From: an uncultured Kocuria sp.
GTDB taxonomy: Bacteria > Actinomycetota > Actinomycetes > Actinomycetales > Micrococcaceae
NCBI RefSeq assembly: GCF_947500125.1
Contig: NZ_CANMRA010000002.1
Span: 214,144-273,463, forward strand
Length of the DNA stretch: 59,320 nucleotides
Direction: 5' to 3'
Shown: positions 1-7,739 of the stretch, in pieces
Layout of the letters: each line of letters opens with the position of its first letter
Position numbering within the stretch: the first letter of the stretch is position 1
The notes under the pieces: model-generated
Seen by the model: only the letters and a program-made list of their open reading frames with translations
Told to the model about the DNA's origin: nothing
Databases searched by the model: none
Translations under genes and position numbers: made by a program

Positions 1-276
1 GGCGTGCACCGCCTGCGCTACGGGACGGTCGGGATCGACGAGATCGTGGACATGCCGTTCGACCAGATCCGCCCGCACGCCACCGGGCACGTGAGCGTCC
101 TGCTCGCCCTCGTGGACCTCGCCGCCCGCGTCGAGGCGGCGAGCATCCACCCGTCCGTGCAGCGGCAGGCGCGCGAGCACGTCGACGTGCTGCTCGACCA
201 GTTCCGGGACAGCGCACCGCACCCCCGGGACCTCGCCCGGGTGGAGCAGCACGTCAGGTCGCGGTCGGCCGACTGA
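1..276 (+). CDS. C-terminal fragment of a membrane protein, possibly DUF2254
   Basis: The reading frame is open at the left edge and ends at TGA 274-276, so this is the last ~91 residues of a longer protein. The fragment is soluble and helical, with no membrane span. The stretch around IVDMPFDQIRPHATGHVSV followed by a helical tail recalls the C-terminal part of DUF2254 membrane proteins, but this is from memory and the resemblance is moderate. It converges on the drug exporter gene that follows, with only 9 bp between the two stop codons. Function unknown. Confidence 0.45.
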   Translation, partial: GVHRLRYGTVGIDEIVDMPFDQIRPHATGHVSVLLALVDLAARVEAASIHPSVQRQAREHVDVLLDQFRDSAPHPRDLARVEQHVRSRSAD

Positions 277-285
277 GCGGGTCCG

Positions 286-1812
286 CTAGCGGCGCCGCAG
301 CCGCGGCACCCGGCGCAGCAGGAGGCCCACGACCACGGCGGTCCCGGCCAGCAGGGCGGCGCCGATCCCGGCGGACAGGTGCACGCCGGCCTCGAAGGCG
401 GCGACGGCCGAGGCCAGGAGCTCCCCGGACGCCTCCGGGTCGAGGGCCGCGGCGACGTCGACCGCCCCGCCGAGGGTCTCGGACGCGGTGGCGGCCTGCT
501 CCGCGTCCAGCCCGGGCGGCACAGTGGTGCGGCGGGCGTAGGTCGCGGTGACGGCCGTGCCCAGGACGGCCACGCCGAGTGCGGCGCCCAGCTCGTAGGC
601 GGTCTCCGAGATCGCCGAGGCGGCGCCGGCCTGCTGGGGCGGCACCTCGGTGAGGACGAGGTCCCCCGCGATCGTCTGGGCGGCGCCCGAGCCCAGCCCG
701 ATGACCATGAGGGCGATCACGAGCACGAGCCCGCCGGAGAGGTCGCCGAGCAGGACGAGCAGGAAGCCCGAGGCCATGATCAGCAGCCCGCCGCCGAGCA
801 CGAGCGCCGGGGGCACGAAGGCGACCACGTGCACCACCAGCAGCCCCGAGGCGATGGTGACGGCGGCGCCCGGCAGGAGGGCCAGGCCCGCCTCCAGGGG
901 CGGCATGCCCTCCACGAGCTGCAGGTACTGGGAGACGAAGAACAGGAAGCCGATGAAGGTCGTCGAGGCCACCAGGTTGTTGAGCAGCCCGCCGGTGAAC
1001 GGGGCGTGGCGGAACAGCCGCAGGTCCAGCATCGGCACCGGGCTGCGCAGCTGGCGGCGCACGAACAGCACCCCGGCGGCCGCGGCCAGCACCGCGGCGG
1101 ACAGCACGCCGGCGGAGGGCCCGTGCGAGCCGAGGTCCTTGATGCCGTAGACCAGCGCGACCATGGCCACCATGATCAGCGCGGCGCTGGGCGCGTCCAC
1201 CGGGCCCGGGGCGGGGTTGCGGGACTCGGGCACCAGCACGGGCGCCAGGACGAGCAGCGGCAGCAGCACCGGGACCGCCAGGAGGAACACGGACCCCCAC
1301 CAGAAGTGCTGGAGCAGGAACCCGCCGACGACCGGCCCCAGGACCCCGCCCGCCGAGAAGCCCGTGGCCCACACCGCGATGGCCGCCCGCCGCTGCGTCG
1401 CGTCGTGGAAGATGTTGCGCAGCAGGGACAGGGTGGCGGGCATCAGCATCGACCCGAAGAGGCCCAGCAGCGCCCGGGCGGCGACGAGCACCTCCCCGGT
1501 CGGGGCGAACGCGGCGAGCGCGGACACGGCCGCGAAGCCCGTGCTGCCCACCAGCAGGAGCCGGCGGCGGCCCACCCGGTCCCCGAGGGAACCCATGGGC
1601 ACGAGCAGCCCGGCGAGCACCAGCGGATAGGCGTCCACCATCCACAGCAGCTGCGTCCCGGTGGGGCGCAGCTCCCGGGAGATCTCCGGCAGCGCGAAGT
1701 TCAGCACCGTGTTGTCCACGGAGATCAGCAGCACCGGCAGCATCAGGACCACGAGGGCGGCCCACTCACGGGCGCCGGCGCGGGCCGGGACGTCGGGTGC
1801 CGGGGACAGCAT
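286..1812 (-). CDS. MFS drug exporter, DHA2 (14-TM) family
   Basis: A 508-residue proton-coupled efflux transporter of the inner membrane, of the EmrB/QacA/SmvA-like DHA2 branch. The N-terminal helix ends in a motif typical of this branch (SVDNTVLNFALPEI), followed by the MFS motif A loop GDRVGRRR near residue 80 and motif C (GVLGPVVGGFL) in the fifth helix. About 14 hydrophobic segments fit the family length of ~500. The start is ATG 1812, with a GGAAGGAG Shine-Dalgarno about 10 nt upstream. It is divergent from the acyl-CoA synthetase and no regulator gene is adjacent. The substrate cannot be told from sequence; quaternary ammonium compounds or dyes would be usual for the family. Confidence 0.88.
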   Translation of the reverse strand: MLSPAPDVPARAGAREWAALVVLMLPVLLISVDNTVLNFALPEISRELRPTGTQLLWMVDAYPLVLAGLLVPMGSLGDRVGRRRLLLVGSTGFAAVSALAAFAPTGEVLVAARALLGLFGSMLMPATLSLLRNIFHDATQRRAAIAVWATGFSAGGVLGPVVGGFLLQHFWWGSVFLLAVPVLLPLLVLAPVLVPESRNPAPGPVDAPSAALIMVAMVALVYGIKDLGSHGPSAGVLSAAVLAAAAGVLFVRRQLRSPVPMLDLRLFRHAPFTGGLLNNLVASTTFIGFLFFVSQYLQLVEGMPPLEAGLALLPGAAVTIASGLLVVHVVAFVPPALVLGGGLLIMASGFLLVLLGDLSGGLVLVIALMVIGLGSGAAQTIAGDLVLTEVPPQQAGAASAISETAYELGAALGVAVLGTAVTATYARRTTVPPGLDAEQAATASETLGGAVDVAAALDPEASGELLASAVAAFEAGVHLSAGIGAALLAGTAVVVGLLLRRVPRLRRR

Positions 1813-1904
1813 GGCGGGACTGGGCTCCTTCCGGGGCGGGGTGCGGGCCCCATCCTTCCAGAGCCGGCGCCGGGGCGGCCCCGGACGAGGGCAGCGCGCC
1901 GCAC

Positions 1905-1910
1905 TAGACT
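1905..1910 (+). promoter_or_regulatory. -10 hexamer of a leaderless promoter (short ORF upstream of the acyl-CoA synthetase)
   Basis: TAGACT is followed by 7 nt and then ATG 1918, which opens a 14-codon ORF. The spacing places the transcript start on or within 1-2 nt of that ATG. Confidence 0.55.
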
Positions 1911-1917
1911 GCTCGGG

Positions 1918-1962
1918 ATGGCCCGCCGGGCGAGCCCGCCCGGCCCACAGCGGAAAGATTGA
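1918..1962 (+). CDS. 14-aa leaderless upstream ORF coupled to the acyl-CoA synthetase
   Basis: A short ORF reading MARRASPPGPQRKD begins 7 nt after the -10 hexamer TAGACT. Its stop TGA (1960-1962) overlaps the GAGG Shine-Dalgarno (1961-1964) of the main gene at ATG 1971. This arrangement would let ribosomes loaded on the leaderless end re-initiate at the synthetase. The peptide is basic and Pro/Arg-rich and resembles nothing known to me. Coding status is inferred from position only. Confidence 0.45.
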   Translation: MARRASPPGPQRKD

Positions 1963-1970
1963 GGTCCCCG

Positions 1971-3761
1971 ATGGTCGAGCCGGTCCCCACGAGCGCGATG
2001 TCCGATGCCGCCCCCGGCGTGTCCGAGCAGTACGAGGCGGTCCGGGACCGTGTCCTGGAGCTGCGCGAGGACTTCGACCGGGCCCGCGAGGAGTTCCGCT
2101 GGCCGCGGATGGAGCACTTCAACTACGCCCTGGACTGGTTCGACCACGTCGCCCGGGACCCGGAGCGCGGGGCCCGGGACGCGCTGTGGATCGTCGAGGA
2201 GGACGGCACGGAGCTGCGCCGGACCTTCCGGGAGCTCGCCGAGTCCTCGGCGCGCACCGCCAACTGGCTGCGCGGGCTCGGGGTGCGGCGCGGCGACCGC
2301 GTCCTGCTCATGCTCGGCAACCAGCTCGAGCTGTGGGAGACCCAGTTGGCCGGCATGAAGCTGGGCGCGCCCCTGATCCCGACCGCCGTCATGATGCCGC
2401 CCGCGGACCTGCTGGACCGGGTGCAGCGGGGCAAGGTCTCGTGGGTCGTCACGGACACCGCCAACGCGCCCAAGTTCGCGGGCGTCGAGGGGGACTACGA
2501 GCTCGTCGTCGTCGGCGCGGGGGCCGAGGCCGTGCGCGAACAGCTGCCGGGCCGTCCCGTGCACCCCTACGCCGAGGCCGCCGCCGCGGACTCCGTCTTC
2601 GTCCCGGAGGGCGTCACGCGCTCCCGGGACCCCCTCCTGCTGTACTTCACCTCGGGCACCACGTCCCAGGCCAAGCTCGTGGAGCACACCCACTACTCGT
2701 ACTCCTTCGGGCACCTGTCCACGGTCTACTGGATGGGGCTGCGCCCCGGGGACGTCCACCTGAACATCGCCTCGCCGGGATGGGGCAAGCACTCGTGGTC
2801 CAACTTCTTCGCCCCGTGGATCGCGGAGGCCACCGTGTTCATCCACAACCAGGCCCGCTTCGACGCGGTCGGCCTCATGGAGCAGATGGGCCGGGCCGGG
2901 GTCACCAGCTTCTGCGCCCCGCCCACCGTGTGGCGGATGCTCATCCAGGCCGACCTGCACCGCGTGCAGGACCCGCCGACGTCGGCCGTCTCCGCGGGCG
3001 AGCCGCTCAACCCCGAGGTCATCCGCCGGGTCCAGGACGCGTGGGGCGTGACCATCCGGGACGGCTACGGCCAGACGGAGACCACGCTGCAGATCGCCAA
3101 CACCCCCGGCCAGCCGGTGGTGCCGGGGGCCATGGGCCGGCCGCTGCCGGGCTTCGTCGTCGAGCTCTTCGACCCGCAGACGGGCGCGCCGGCCGAGGAG
3201 GGGGAGATCTGCCTGAAGGTCGACGACGACCCGCCCGGGATCATGGCGGGCTACATCGACGAGCCCGGGCGCACGGCCGAGGTCGTCACCGACGGCTGGT
3301 ACCACACCCGCGACATCGCCCGCCGCGACGAGCACGGCGTCTACACGTACGTGGGCCGCACCGACGACGTCTTCAAGGCCTCCGACTACCGGATCTCCCC
3401 GTTCGAGCTGGAGTCCGTGCTCATCGAGCACCCCGCGGTGGCCGAGGCCGCGGTGGTCCCGGCCCCGGACCCGGTCCGGCACGCGGTGCCGAAGGCCTAC
3501 CTGGTGCTCGCCGCCGGCGCCGAGCCCACCCGGGAGCTCGCGGGGGAGATCCTGCGCTTCGCCCGGGAGAACGTCGCCCCCTACAAGCGGGTGCGCCGCG
3601 TGGAGTTCACGGACCTCCCGAAGACGATCTCGGGCAAGATCCGCCGGGTGGTGCTGCGGGAGCGCGAGGAGGCGGCGGACCGTTCGGGCGCCGCGGCTCC
3701 CGGGGACGGCGGGTACGGCGTCGAGTACACGGAGGCGGACTTCCCCGGCCTGCGCGGCTGA
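1971..3761 (+). CDS. AMP-forming acyl-CoA synthetase / AMP-dependent ligase
   Basis: A 596-residue ANL-superfamily enzyme that activates a carboxylic acid with ATP to an acyl-adenylate and transfers it to CoA in the cytoplasm. Visible are the P-loop-like A3 motif YFTSGTTSQAK near residue 225, the A5 motif DGYGQTETT, the A7/A8 region DGWYHTRDIARRDEHG followed by YVGRTDDVFKASDYRISP, and the A10 lysine motif LPKTISGKIRR near the C-terminus. The overall layout is like acetyl/medium-chain acyl-CoA synthetases; the substrate is not predictable. ATG 1971 was chosen over TTG 1959 because GAGG sits 6 nt upstream of it. It is preceded by a coupled short ORF and followed by a hairpin. Confidence 0.88.
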   Translation: MVEPVPTSAMSDAAPGVSEQYEAVRDRVLELREDFDRAREEFRWPRMEHFNYALDWFDHVARDPERGARDALWIVEEDGTELRRTFRELAESSARTANWLRGLGVRRGDRVLLMLGNQLELWETQLAGMKLGAPLIPTAVMMPPADLLDRVQRGKVSWVVTDTANAPKFAGVEGDYELVVVGAGAEAVREQLPGRPVHPYAEAAAADSVFVPEGVTRSRDPLLLYFTSGTTSQAKLVEHTHYSYSFGHLSTVYWMGLRPGDVHLNIASPGWGKHSWSNFFAPWIAEATVFIHNQARFDAVGLMEQMGRAGVTSFCAPPTVWRMLIQADLHRVQDPPTSAVSAGEPLNPEVIRRVQDAWGVTIRDGYGQTETTLQIANTPGQPVVPGAMGRPLPGFVVELFDPQTGAPAEEGEICLKVDDDPPGIMAGYIDEPGRTAEVVTDGWYHTRDIARRDEHGVYTYVGRTDDVFKASDYRISPFELESVLIEHPAVAEAAVVPAPDPVRHAVPKAYLVLAAGAEPTRELAGEILRFARENVAPYKRVRRVEFTDLPKTISGKIRRVVLREREEAADRSGAAAPGDGGYGVEYTEADFPGLRG

Positions 3762-3772
3762 GGGCCCGCCGC

Positions 3773-3800
3773 GGGGCGGCGGCCTGGTGGCCGGCGCCCC
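3773..3800 (+). terminator. Hairpin after the acyl-CoA synthetase gene
   Basis: A 12-bp stem (3773-3784 with 3789-3800, one mismatch) with a TGGT loop lies 12 nt past the stop codon. There is no T-tract, as is common for GC-rich actinobacterial terminators. Confidence 0.5.
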
Positions 3801-3811
3801 GCGCCCCGCAA

Positions 3812-3823
3812 TGTGACGTCACA
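3812..3823. promoter_or_regulatory. Palindrome TGTGACGTCACA, copy 1
   Basis: A perfect 12-bp palindrome. A near-identical copy stands at 3991-4002, both preceded by AA. This is a plausible operator pair for an unidentified dimeric regulator. The half-sites TGTGA/TCACA resemble CRP/GlxR sites, but the 2-bp spacer does not fit the usual 6. Confidence 0.4.
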
Positions 3824-3990
3824 CACGGCGCGGACCGTGCGCCCAACGGGGGACACCCGCCGTGCGGGGTGTCCCCACTTCGTGCCACGCCGGCCGCCGC
3901 GCAATACCGGTCGGTAGCGAACTGCCCCGGCAGAACCCGGCATTGACTAGTGCAAATGAATGAATCTGCGTGGATGTCCACCAATGCGAA

Positions 3991-4002
3991 TGTGACTTCA
4001 CA
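3991..4002. promoter_or_regulatory. Near-palindrome TGTGACTTCACA, copy 2
   Basis: Differs from the copy at 3812-3823 by one central base. The two copies are 179 bp apart in the same intergenic region. Confidence 0.4.
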
Positions 4003-4153
4003 GCCCGTGACAGGTCCCGGAAACCCTGCCACCATGGTGCCAATTGGTTCACCCGATGGGGCGGAACCAACTGATCCGCCGGGGGGCGGATCGACAGCGG
4101 TTCATCGGGGGATGGGCCGCGTGCACGCAGGCATCGGGGGGTGCCGGTGCAAC

Positions 4154-4300
4154 CGGTTCATCGGGGGGTGAACCGAATGGGAGCACCGCTGGGGGGCGGT
4201 ACTCCCGCCAGGCGAGTCTCTGCTCGCCGCCGGCCGTCAGGCCGGTCGATGCGCCCGCTGCGGGGGCCATCCGCTCGACGGATGGGCAGCGGGCGCATCG
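4154..4300. other. Cluster of five consecutive hairpins; candidate structured RNA or DNA element
   Basis: Perfect stems follow each other. 4154-4160 pairs with 4169-4175 (CGGTTCA/TGAACCG). 4195-4199 pairs with 4205-4209. 4211-4216 pairs with 4223-4228 (GGCGAG/CTCGCC). 4230-4235 pairs with 4240-4245 (CCGGCC/GGCCGG, loop GTCA). Last comes a long nested hairpin: 15 bp (4247-4261 with 4286-4300), a five-G bulge at 4262-4266, then 7 bp (4267-4273 with 4279-4285) around a CTCGA loop. Short GC stems arise by chance in such DNA, but the 22-bp compound stem does not look random. recQ appears leaderless, so the cluster is probably not its 5' UTR. I know no RNA family that it matches. Confidence 0.5.
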
Positions 4301-4366
4301 CTCTGTCCGGGCCTCGTCGTCCCTGCACGTCCCGTTGTCCGGTCGGGCGGTGTCGGGGGGCCCTGG

Positions 4367-4372
4367 GAGACT
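4367..4372 (+). promoter_or_regulatory. Possible -10 hexamer of recQ
   Basis: GAGACT stands 6 nt before ATG 4379, in the same position as the TANNNT hexamers of other genes here, though the first base deviates. Confidence 0.35.
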
Positions 4373-4378
4373 GGCCCC

Positions 4379-6565
4379 ATGACGACTTCACCGGCCCACG
4401 ACATCGCCGCCCACGACACCGCGCCGGACCCGGCACTGCACGAGGACGCGCTCGGCCTGCTGCGCGCGCTCACCGGCCGGGCGGACGCCGCCTTCCACCC
4501 CGGGCAGTTCGAGGCCGTCGAGGCCCTCGTGGGACGCGGCCGGCGGGCCCTGGTGGTGCAGCGGACCGGGTGGGGCAAGTCCGCGGTCTACTTCCTCTCC
4601 GCCCTGCTCCTGCGGGCCCGGGGGCGCGGGCCCACGCTGATCGTCTCCCCGCTGCTGGCCCTCATGCGGGACCAGGTCTCCGCCGCCGCCCGCGCCGGCG
4701 TGCGGGCGGCGGCCATCAACTCCGCCAACGCCACCGAGTGGGGGCAGATCGCCGCGCAGCTGGAGGCCGACGAGCTCGACGTCCTGCTGGTCTCCCCGGA
4801 GCGGCTCAACAACCCGGTGTTCCGGGAGCAGCAGCTGCCGCAGCTGGTGGCCCGGCTCGGGCTGCTCGTGGTGGACGAGGCGCACTGCATCTCCGACTGG
4901 GGCCACGACTTCCGCCCCGACTACCGGCGCATCCGCGACCTCATCGCCCGGCTGCCGGAGCAGGTCCCCGTCCTGGCCACGACCGCCACCGCGAACGAGC
5001 GCGTGGTCGCCGACGTCGAGGAGCAGCTGGGCGTGCGCCCCGGCGGCAGCAGCACGGGGGAGGTGTTCACCCTCCGCGGCCCGCTCTCCCGCGCGTCGCT
5101 GCGCCTCGGCGTGCTGGACCTGCCCTCGGCCACGGCGCGCCTGGCCTGGCTGCTCGAGCACGTCGAGTCCCTCCCGGGCAGCGGGATCATCTACGCGCTG
5201 ACCGTCGGGGCCGCCGAGGACACCGCCCAGGCGCTCGCCGACGCCGGGATCCCGGTGCGCGCCTACACCGGGCGCACGGACCAGGGCGAGCGCGAGGAGC
5301 TCGAGGCGGCCCTCAAGGAGAACCGGGTCAAGGCCCTCGTGGCCACCTCCGCGCTCGGCATGGGCTTCGACAAGCCGGACCTCGGCTTCGTGGTCCACCT
5401 GGGCGCGCCGTCCTCGCCCGTGGCCTACTACCAGCAGGTGGGCCGCGCGGGCCGCGCCACCGACAACGCGGACGTCCTGCTGCTGCCGGGCACCGAGGAC
5501 CGCCGGATCTGGGAGTACTTCGCCACCTCGTCGATGCCCACCGAGCAGAAGGCCGCCGCCGTGCTGGGCGAGCTGGAGACCGCGGGCGGAGCCCTGTCCG
5601 TGGCCGTGCTGGAGTCCCGCGTGGACGTCCGGCGCAGCCCGCTCGAGCTGCTCCTGAAGGTCCTCGCCGTCGAGGGCGCGGTCGAGCGCGTGCAGGGCGG
5701 GTGGCGGAGCACGGGGACGCCGTGGCGCTACGACGCCGAGCGCTACGGGCGGATCGCCGCGGCGCGGGTGGCCGAGCAGGACGCCATGCTGGAGTACGAG
5801 CGCACCACCGGGTGCCGCATGGAGTTCCTCGCCCGGCAGCTCGACGACCCCACGGCCGAGCCCTGCGGGCGCTGCGACGGCTGCGCCGGCCCCTGGTACT
5901 CCACGACCGTCGACGAGTCCGCCACCGACTCGGCCGGGGCCGCCCTGACCCGCGTGGGCGTCGTGGTGGAGCCGCGCGCCCAGTGGCCCACCGGGATGCC
6001 GCGGCTCGGGGTCGACGTCAAGGGCCGCATCCCGGAGGAGGAGCGCTGCGCCGAGGGCCGCGCGCTCGCCCGGCTCACGGACCTCGGCTGGGGCAACCGG
6101 CTGCGCGAGGTGTTCCGCACCGACGAGGAGGGCGCGCCGGTCGACGGACCCGTGGACCCCGCCCTCGGCCGGGCGTGCGTCCAGGTGCTCGCCGAGTGGC
6201 GCTGGGCGGACCGCCCCGCGGCCGTCGTCTCCGTCCCGTCCCGCACCCGGCCCCGGCTCGTGCGCTCCCTGGCGGAGGGCATGGCCGAGGTCGGGCACCT
6301 GCCCTATCTCGGGGAGCTCGACGTCCCCGGGGACTTCCCGTCCGGCGGGCACGGCGGCAACAGCGCGTACCGCCTCGCGGCCCTGTGGGAGAAGTTCCGG
6401 GTGCCCCCCGAGCTCGCGGAGGAGCTGGACCGGCTCGGCGGGCGGCCGGTGCTGCTCGTCGACGACCTCGTGGACAGCCGCTGGACGCTCGCCGTGGCCG
6501 CCCGCGCCCTGCGCCGGGCCGGCTCCGGGCCCGTGCTGCCGTTCGTCCTGGCCGCGCAGGGCTGA
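4379..6565 (+). CDS. recQ: RecQ-type DNA helicase with C-terminal phosphoribosyltransferase domain
   Basis: A 728-residue superfamily 2 ATP-dependent 3'-5' DNA helicase. Walker A is TGWGKS (Lys67), the Walker B/DEAH box is at 166-169 followed by CISDWGHDFRPDY, and motif VI is QQVGRAGR. A Zn-binding cysteine set follows (CRMEF, then CGRCDGC). Instead of HRDC, the C-terminal ~200 residues lead to VLLVDDLVDSRWTL at about 691-704, which matches the PRPP-binding loop (hydrophobic stretch, DD, small residues) of type I phosphoribosyltransferases. It is therefore a helicase-PRTase fusion. It begins 6 nt after a -10-like hexamer, so it may be leaderless. The PRTase role is unknown; it may bind rather than turn over PRPP. 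Confidence 0.88.
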   Translation: MTTSPAHDIAAHDTAPDPALHEDALGLLRALTGRADAAFHPGQFEAVEALVGRGRRALVVQRTGWGKSAVYFLSALLLRARGRGPTLIVSPLLALMRDQVSAAARAGVRAAAINSANATEWGQIAAQLEADELDVLLVSPERLNNPVFREQQLPQLVARLGLLVVDEAHCISDWGHDFRPDYRRIRDLIARLPEQVPVLATTATANERVVADVEEQLGVRPGGSSTGEVFTLRGPLSRASLRLGVLDLPSATARLAWLLEHVESLPGSGIIYALTVGAAEDTAQALADAGIPVRAYTGRTDQGEREELEAALKENRVKALVATSALGMGFDKPDLGFVVHLGAPSSPVAYYQQVGRAGRATDNADVLLLPGTEDRRIWEYFATSSMPTEQKAAAVLGELETAGGALSVAVLESRVDVRRSPLELLLKVLAVEGAVERVQGGWRSTGTPWRYDAERYGRIAAARVAEQDAMLEYERTTGCRMEFLARQLDDPTAEPCGRCDGCAGPWYSTTVDESATDSAGAALTRVGVVVEPRAQWPTGMPRLGVDVKGRIPEEERCAEGRALARLTDLGWGNRLREVFRTDEEGAPVDGPVDPALGRACVQVLAEWRWADRPAAVVSVPSRTRPRLVRSLAEGMAEVGHLPYLGELDVPGDFPSGGHGGNSAYRLAALWEKFRVPPELAEELDRLGGRPVLLVDDLVDSRWTLAVAARALRRAGSGPVLPFVLAAQG

Positions 6566-6572
6566 GCCGCGG

Positions 6573-6602
6573 ACCGCGCCGGGAAAACCCGCCCGGCGCG
6601 GT
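6573..6602 (+). terminator. Intrinsic terminator after recQ
   Basis: A perfect 11-bp stem (6573-6583 with 6592-6602) and an 8-nt loop, 7 nt past the recQ stop, followed by CTTGT. Confidence 0.7.
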
Positions 6603-6606
6603 CTTG

Positions 6607-6612
6607 TACGCT
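6607..6612 (+). promoter_or_regulatory. -10 hexamer for the GT2 gene, leaderless
   Basis: TACGCT ends 7 nt before GTG 6620 and begins 4 nt after the recQ terminator stem. A transcript from here would start at the GTG. Confidence 0.5.
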
Positions 6613-6619
6613 GTCCTGC

Positions 6620-7711
6620 GTGCCTCCTGCTCCCACGCCGCTCGTCGACGTCATCATCCCGGTGCACACCACCGCGCGACCGGTCGACCGTGCCGTCGGC
6701 TCCGTGGTGGCGGGCGGGCTCCCGGTCGGCGGCCGCGGCGGCGTCCGCATCACGGTGGTCTGCCACAACGTCGGGGCCGCGCTGATCCGCGACCGCCTCT
6801 CGGCGCGGCACCGGCCGCTCGTCGAGCTGGTGGAGTGCTTCGACGGCACCGGCAACCCGGCCGCGCCCCGCAACCTGGCCCTGGAGCGCTCCCGTGCCCG
6901 GTACGTGTCCTTCGTGGACAGCGACGACACCCTCGCGCCCGGGGCGCTGGCGGCCTGGACGGCGATCGCCGAGCGCCACGGCTCGGCGGCGGTGCTGCCG
7001 CGGCTGCTCCGGGGCGGCGGCGGCGTGCTCCGCACCCCCGTGCCGCGGCCCTTCCGCCGCGCGGACCTCGACCCGGTCAAGGACCGGCTGGCCTACCGCA
7101 CCACGAGCCTGGGGCTGCTGCGCCGGGAGGTGCTGGCCGACCGCGGCCTGCGCTTCCAGGGCCAGTACGCCACCGGGGAGGACCTGGGCCTCACCGCCCG
7201 CGCCTGGTTCGGGGGCGGACGCATCGACCTCGCGCCGCGACGGGCGCACTACGTGGTGCACGACGACGCCGACGGGCGGATCACCACCGGAGCACGGCCT
7301 CTCGCCGAGGACCTCGCGGCGTTCACCGACCTGCTCGGCGGCTCCTGGTACGCCGGGCTGCCCGCGCAGCGCCGCACGGCCATCGCCGTCAAGGTGCTGC
7401 GGGTCCAGCTGCTCGGCGCCGTGCACGCCCGGGCGGCGGGGGCGTGGACCGCCGAGGACACCGGGACGTGCCGGGCGCTGCTGCGGCTGCTGGAGCCGGG
7501 GGCCGGACCGGCGCTCGAGGTCCTCCCGCGGGCCGACAGGGACCTGCTCGACCTCGTCGTGCGGCAGGGAGCCACCGCGGCCCAGGTGCGCGAGGCGTCC
7601 GCGCGACGGCGGCGCTTCGGCCACCCCGCCACGCTGCTCACCCGCGACCCGCGGTGGGTCCTGCACCGCGAGGCGCCGCTCAGGTTCATGGCCGCGTCTC
7701 TGCTGGTGTGA
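6620..7711 (+). CDS. Family 2 glycosyltransferase
   Basis: A 363-residue GT-A fold sugar transferase, probably acting on the cytoplasmic face of the membrane in surface glycan or teichoic-type polymer synthesis. It has the N-terminal VDVIIPVHTTARPVDRAV nucleotide-binding strand, APRNLALERSRARYVSFVDSDD with the DxD-type metal motif near residue 100, and a later TGEDLGL corresponding to the catalytic acidic motif. The C-terminal ~100 residues are helical and resemble tails of teichoic/CDP-glycerol-linked GT2 enzymes. GTG 6620 is the only start close to the conserved strand and fits the leaderless -10. Donor and acceptor are not predictable. Confidence 0.82.
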   Translation: MPPAPTPLVDVIIPVHTTARPVDRAVGSVVAGGLPVGGRGGVRITVVCHNVGAALIRDRLSARHRPLVELVECFDGTGNPAAPRNLALERSRARYVSFVDSDDTLAPGALAAWTAIAERHGSAAVLPRLLRGGGGVLRTPVPRPFRRADLDPVKDRLAYRTTSLGLLRREVLADRGLRFQGQYATGEDLGLTARAWFGGGRIDLAPRRAHYVVHDDADGRITTGARPLAEDLAAFTDLLGGSWYAGLPAQRRTAIAVKVLRVQLLGAVHARAAGAWTAEDTGTCRALLRLLEPGAGPALEVLPRADRDLLDLVVRQGATAAQVREASARRRRFGHPATLLTRDPRWVLHREAPLRFMAASLLV

Positions 7712-7733
7712 CCGGACGGTGACACCGTTCGGT
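7711..7733. promoter_or_regulatory. Imperfect 23-bp palindrome between GT2 and acyltransferase
   Basis: The sequence has the form ACCGnACGGTG, a central base, CACCGTnCGGT. It begins at the last base of the GT2 stop codon and could serve as a terminator for that gene or an operator for the acyltransferase. Confidence 0.4.
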
Positions 7734-7739
7734 GGAACA

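Larger units (their letters stand above)
3762..4378. other. 617-bp gene-free region with operators, repeats and hairpins
   Basis: No credible gene lies here; the ORFs in it lack coding character. The left part holds the terminator-like hairpin and the two TGTGACnTCACA sites. Positions 3940-4045 are clearly poorer in GC than the rest of the window. At 4044-4175 the motif GGTTCA occurs three times (4048, 4099, 4155), twice continuing as TCGGGGG. From 4154 to 4300 there is a run of hairpins. The recQ promoter hexamer is at the right end. Confidence 0.7.

Noticed and set aside
3991-4002. CRP/GlxR site
   Set aside because: The half-sites match but the spacer is 2 bp instead of 6.
4048-4175. CRISPR array from the GGTTCA repeats
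   Set aside because: Only three short, imperfect copies, with no uniform spacers and no cas genes.
4141-7722. 1193-codon plus-strand frame through recQ and GT2
   Set aside because: Arg/Pro/Ala/Gly shadow in the wrong frame, crossing two real genes and a terminator.
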